Program-made: the position numbers and the translations under genes
In this document: piece after piece, positions 62,650 through 64,000 of the stretch
How positions within the stretch are numbered: the stretch's first letter is position 1
Layout of the letters: every line of letters starts with the position of its first letter
Assembly: GCF_003813905.1 (NCBI RefSeq)
Contig: NZ_RPFJ01000006.1
Coordinates: 248,001 to 312,000 of the forward strand
Length of the DNA stretch: 64,000 nucleotides
DNA from: Aureibaculum marinum
GTDB lineage: Bacteria; Bacteroidota; Bacteroidia; Flavobacteriales; Flavobacteriaceae
Direction: 5' to 3'
Notes under the pieces: model-generated
What the model saw: only the letters and a program-made list of their open reading frames with translations
What the model was told of the DNA's origin: nothing
The model's database searches: none

Positions 62650-63801
62650 CTAATACCTGAAAAGAGCATTAATTTTTGAATTGGCATTAGGCATTTCATC
62701 CTTTTCTAATAAATAAACGGTACCATCATTTAAAAACGTTTTAGTAACGGCCAAATTCATTAATGAAATAGTAGTGTTGTTTTCTTGAGTTTCAGTTACA
62801 ATTAGAGTATTGTTTTTTTCTTTATAATTTCCAGTAATATCTGAGTCATTTAAACAGAACAACGTATCAATTTTTCCTAAAAAGGCTGCATTTAATATTT
62901 CAGTGATTCCAATTGCTGTTTTTCCAGAACCTTGAGCTTCTAGAAATTCAGCAATTTTATCTTTTCGAGGTTGATCAAAAATTGAAGCCATTTCTTTCCA
63001 TGCCAACTCATGTGTTTCATAAATATCACTATTGTTTAAGTTAATTTTAATATTCTGATGGTGTAAAGTATTATAGGTATTTATATCTTTATAAATATCA
63101 AAAAGATAGTCTTGAGAAGCAATAAGTAATGGAATATTCTTTTTGTTTAATAATGGTTTAAGGCCGTCATTTATTGCTTTTAAGTACTTATTTGTTTCAT
63201 TTTTCTTTTTCCCCGAAGTAGTTTCTTGGCCGTGATACATTACTTGGTTAGAACCTCCTTGTTGCGTTCTAAATTGAAGTTCTTTTTCTTGATAGTTATA
63301 CCCATGTCTTTCTTGTTTGTTCGGAATTAAATCATCAATTATAATCTCTGTAAAACTATGATGTGTGCATTCATACAATTTAACATTGTCAAATTCTAAT
63401 AATAGCAAATAGAATTCACCATCACCTACAAGTATAGGTGTTAATGGTTTTATATAGAATGAGTTAGAAACATAATTAAATTCTTTAAAATGGATTGGTA
63501 AACAGTATTTTTTAAAGAAACCATCTGCAACAAAAATAGCTAAACCATCAGATTGTTCTCTCCAAAAAGATCCGTTATCTATTAACTCTTGCACTGGAGC
63601 TAGCATTTTGTTAATTGTACTAATGTGCATTCCATTATGAGATAGTTTATTTTTTATAATTTTTAATTGCATTTTTAAATACAATTTATCTTCATCTTGA
63701 AGCACTTTTTTACCAGCTCTGTGGGTTGGAATAAAAATGGATATACAATTGCTATAACTTACTTTAGTCAACTCTACAATTTCTTTTCTAGATAACAACA
63801 T
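62650..63801 (-). CDS. Bacterial archaeo-eukaryotic release factor-like protein (baeRF)
   Basis: 383 residues from the ATG at 63801; the longer reading starts at a TTG at 63831. The sequence contains ISIFIPTHRAGKKVLQDE near the start and AIGITEILNAAFLGKIDTLFCLN near the end, a combination seen in baeRF proteins, relatives of eRF1 that may rescue or modulate stalled or hibernating ribosomes (I cannot fix the baeRF subfamily). No catalytic GGQ motif is visible. Part of the motif B set (63858-63869). Confidence 0.8.
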   Translation of the reverse strand: MLLSRKEIVELTKVSYSNCISIFIPTHRAGKKVLQDEDKLYLKMQLKIIKNKLSHNGMHISTINKMLAPVQELIDNGSFWREQSDGLAIFVADGFFKKYCLPIHFKEFNYVSNSFYIKPLTPILVGDGEFYLLLLEFDNVKLYECTHHSFTEIIIDDLIPNKQERHGYNYQEKELQFRTQQGGSNQVMYHGQETTSGKKKNETNKYLKAINDGLKPLLNKKNIPLLIASQDYLFDIYKDINTYNTLHHQNIKINLNNSDIYETHELAWKEMASIFDQPRKDKIAEFLEAQGSGKTAIGITEILNAAFLGKIDTLFCLNDSDITGNYKEKNNTLIVTETQENNTTISLMNLAVTKTFLNDGTVYLLEKDEMPNANSKINALFRY

Positions 63802-63857
63802 GGCTTTTATATTTTCTGATTTATTATCCAAATTACATGAAATAAGATATTTGGAAA

Positions 63858-63869
63858 TGATATAGGTCA
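63858..63869. promoter_or_regulatory. Motif B site upstream of the baeRF-like gene
   Basis: TGATATAGGTCA. The best minus-strand -7-like element is TAATTTGG (63828-63835), ending 35.5 bases from the centre; less perfect than the other sites. Confidence 0.6.
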
Positions 63870-63896
63870 GTTTAAGTATAAAAAATAAAGCTAAAC

Positions 63897-63908
63897 TGAT
63901 TTACATCA
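63897..63908. promoter_or_regulatory. Motif B site upstream of the gene starting at 63975
   Basis: TGATTTACATCA. TACTTTCA (63932-63939) ends exactly 36.5 bases from the centre, with the TTCA ending also seen at the 53040 site. Confidence 0.62.
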
Positions 63909-63974
63909 TGTTTATTCATGGGGTTTTATTGTACTTTCATAATAATTATTATTAACTCTTTAATATATATAATC

Positions 63975-64000
63975 ATGATTACACAAGAATTATCACAATT
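63975..64000 (+). CDS. Start of an unidentified gene cut by the window end
   Basis: An ATG with open frame MITQELSQ continues beyond the window. Only eight residues are visible, so no product can be named. Its motif B promoter and divergent position suggest it belongs to the stress island. Confidence 0.5.

Overview
The window is a chromosomal segment of a low-GC member of the Bacteroidota, most likely a marine-type Flavobacteriaceae. The evidence is the very A+T-rich sequence, promoters of the TAnnTTTG type, few Shine-Dalgarno sequences, a fused CcoN-CcoO cytochrome oxidase subunit, a Sec-type (clade II) nitrous oxide reductase and several Bacteroidota-only hypothetical families. Genus cannot be fixed from the sequence. 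I saw no tRNA, rRNA, insertion sequence, prophage or CRISPR array.

Layout. 1-16.5 kb is mostly housekeeping: a partial dienelactone hydrolase, priA, a 1159-residue unknown protein, secreted hydrolases, a frameshifted cupin gene, a sterol-desaturase-like protein, the rpsF-rpsR-rplI operon with its terminator, a sirtuin and trmH. 16.5-25.8 kb is a microaerobic respiration block: an FNR-like regulator divergent from ccoI, then ccoS-ccoNO-ccoQ-ccoP, ccoG, ccoH and a SafE-like membrane protein. 25.8-37.4 kb holds a GH3 glycosidase, an aldehyde dehydrogenase, a cation/proton antiporter with a universal stress protein, a PLP decarboxylase, nadA and nadB. 37.4-46.5 kb is a leftward nitrous oxide reduction locus (fasciclin lipoprotein, cytochrome c, nosZ, membrane protein, nosL, nosD, nosF, nosY) followed by a separately controlled 598-residue unknown enzyme-like protein. 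46.5-52.6 kb has an NsrR-like Rrf2 regulator, hemN and four universal stress proteins. 52.6-64 kb is a dense stress island: SpoIIAA-like protein, YtxH/holin-like envelope proteins, a LOV/PAS/GAF histidine kinase with a REC-Crp response regulator, patatin, peroxiredoxin, Hsp20 and a release-factor-like protein.

The most interesting result is regulatory. Two related families of 12-14 bp palindromes occur in the promoters. Motif A (ATGAYNNTTRTCAT) precedes ccoI, ccoS, the nos operon, the Rrf2 gene, hemN, the universal stress genes and the 598-residue gene. Motif B (about TGAYNTARGTCA) occurs nine times in the last 11 kb, in front of almost every stress-island transcription unit. For both motifs the distance from palindrome centre to the last base of a TAnnTTTG-like -7 element is almost always 36.5 bp, which would put the site near -41, the class II Crp/Fnr activator position. 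Two Crp/Fnr-type proteins in the window have nearly identical recognition helices: the FNR-like protein, with 3 of the 4 iron-sulfur cysteines of FNR, and the REC-Crp response regulator paired with a LOV-containing kinase. I infer an FNR-type oxygen regulon (A) and a LOV/two-component general stress regulon (B) built from the same promoter architecture.
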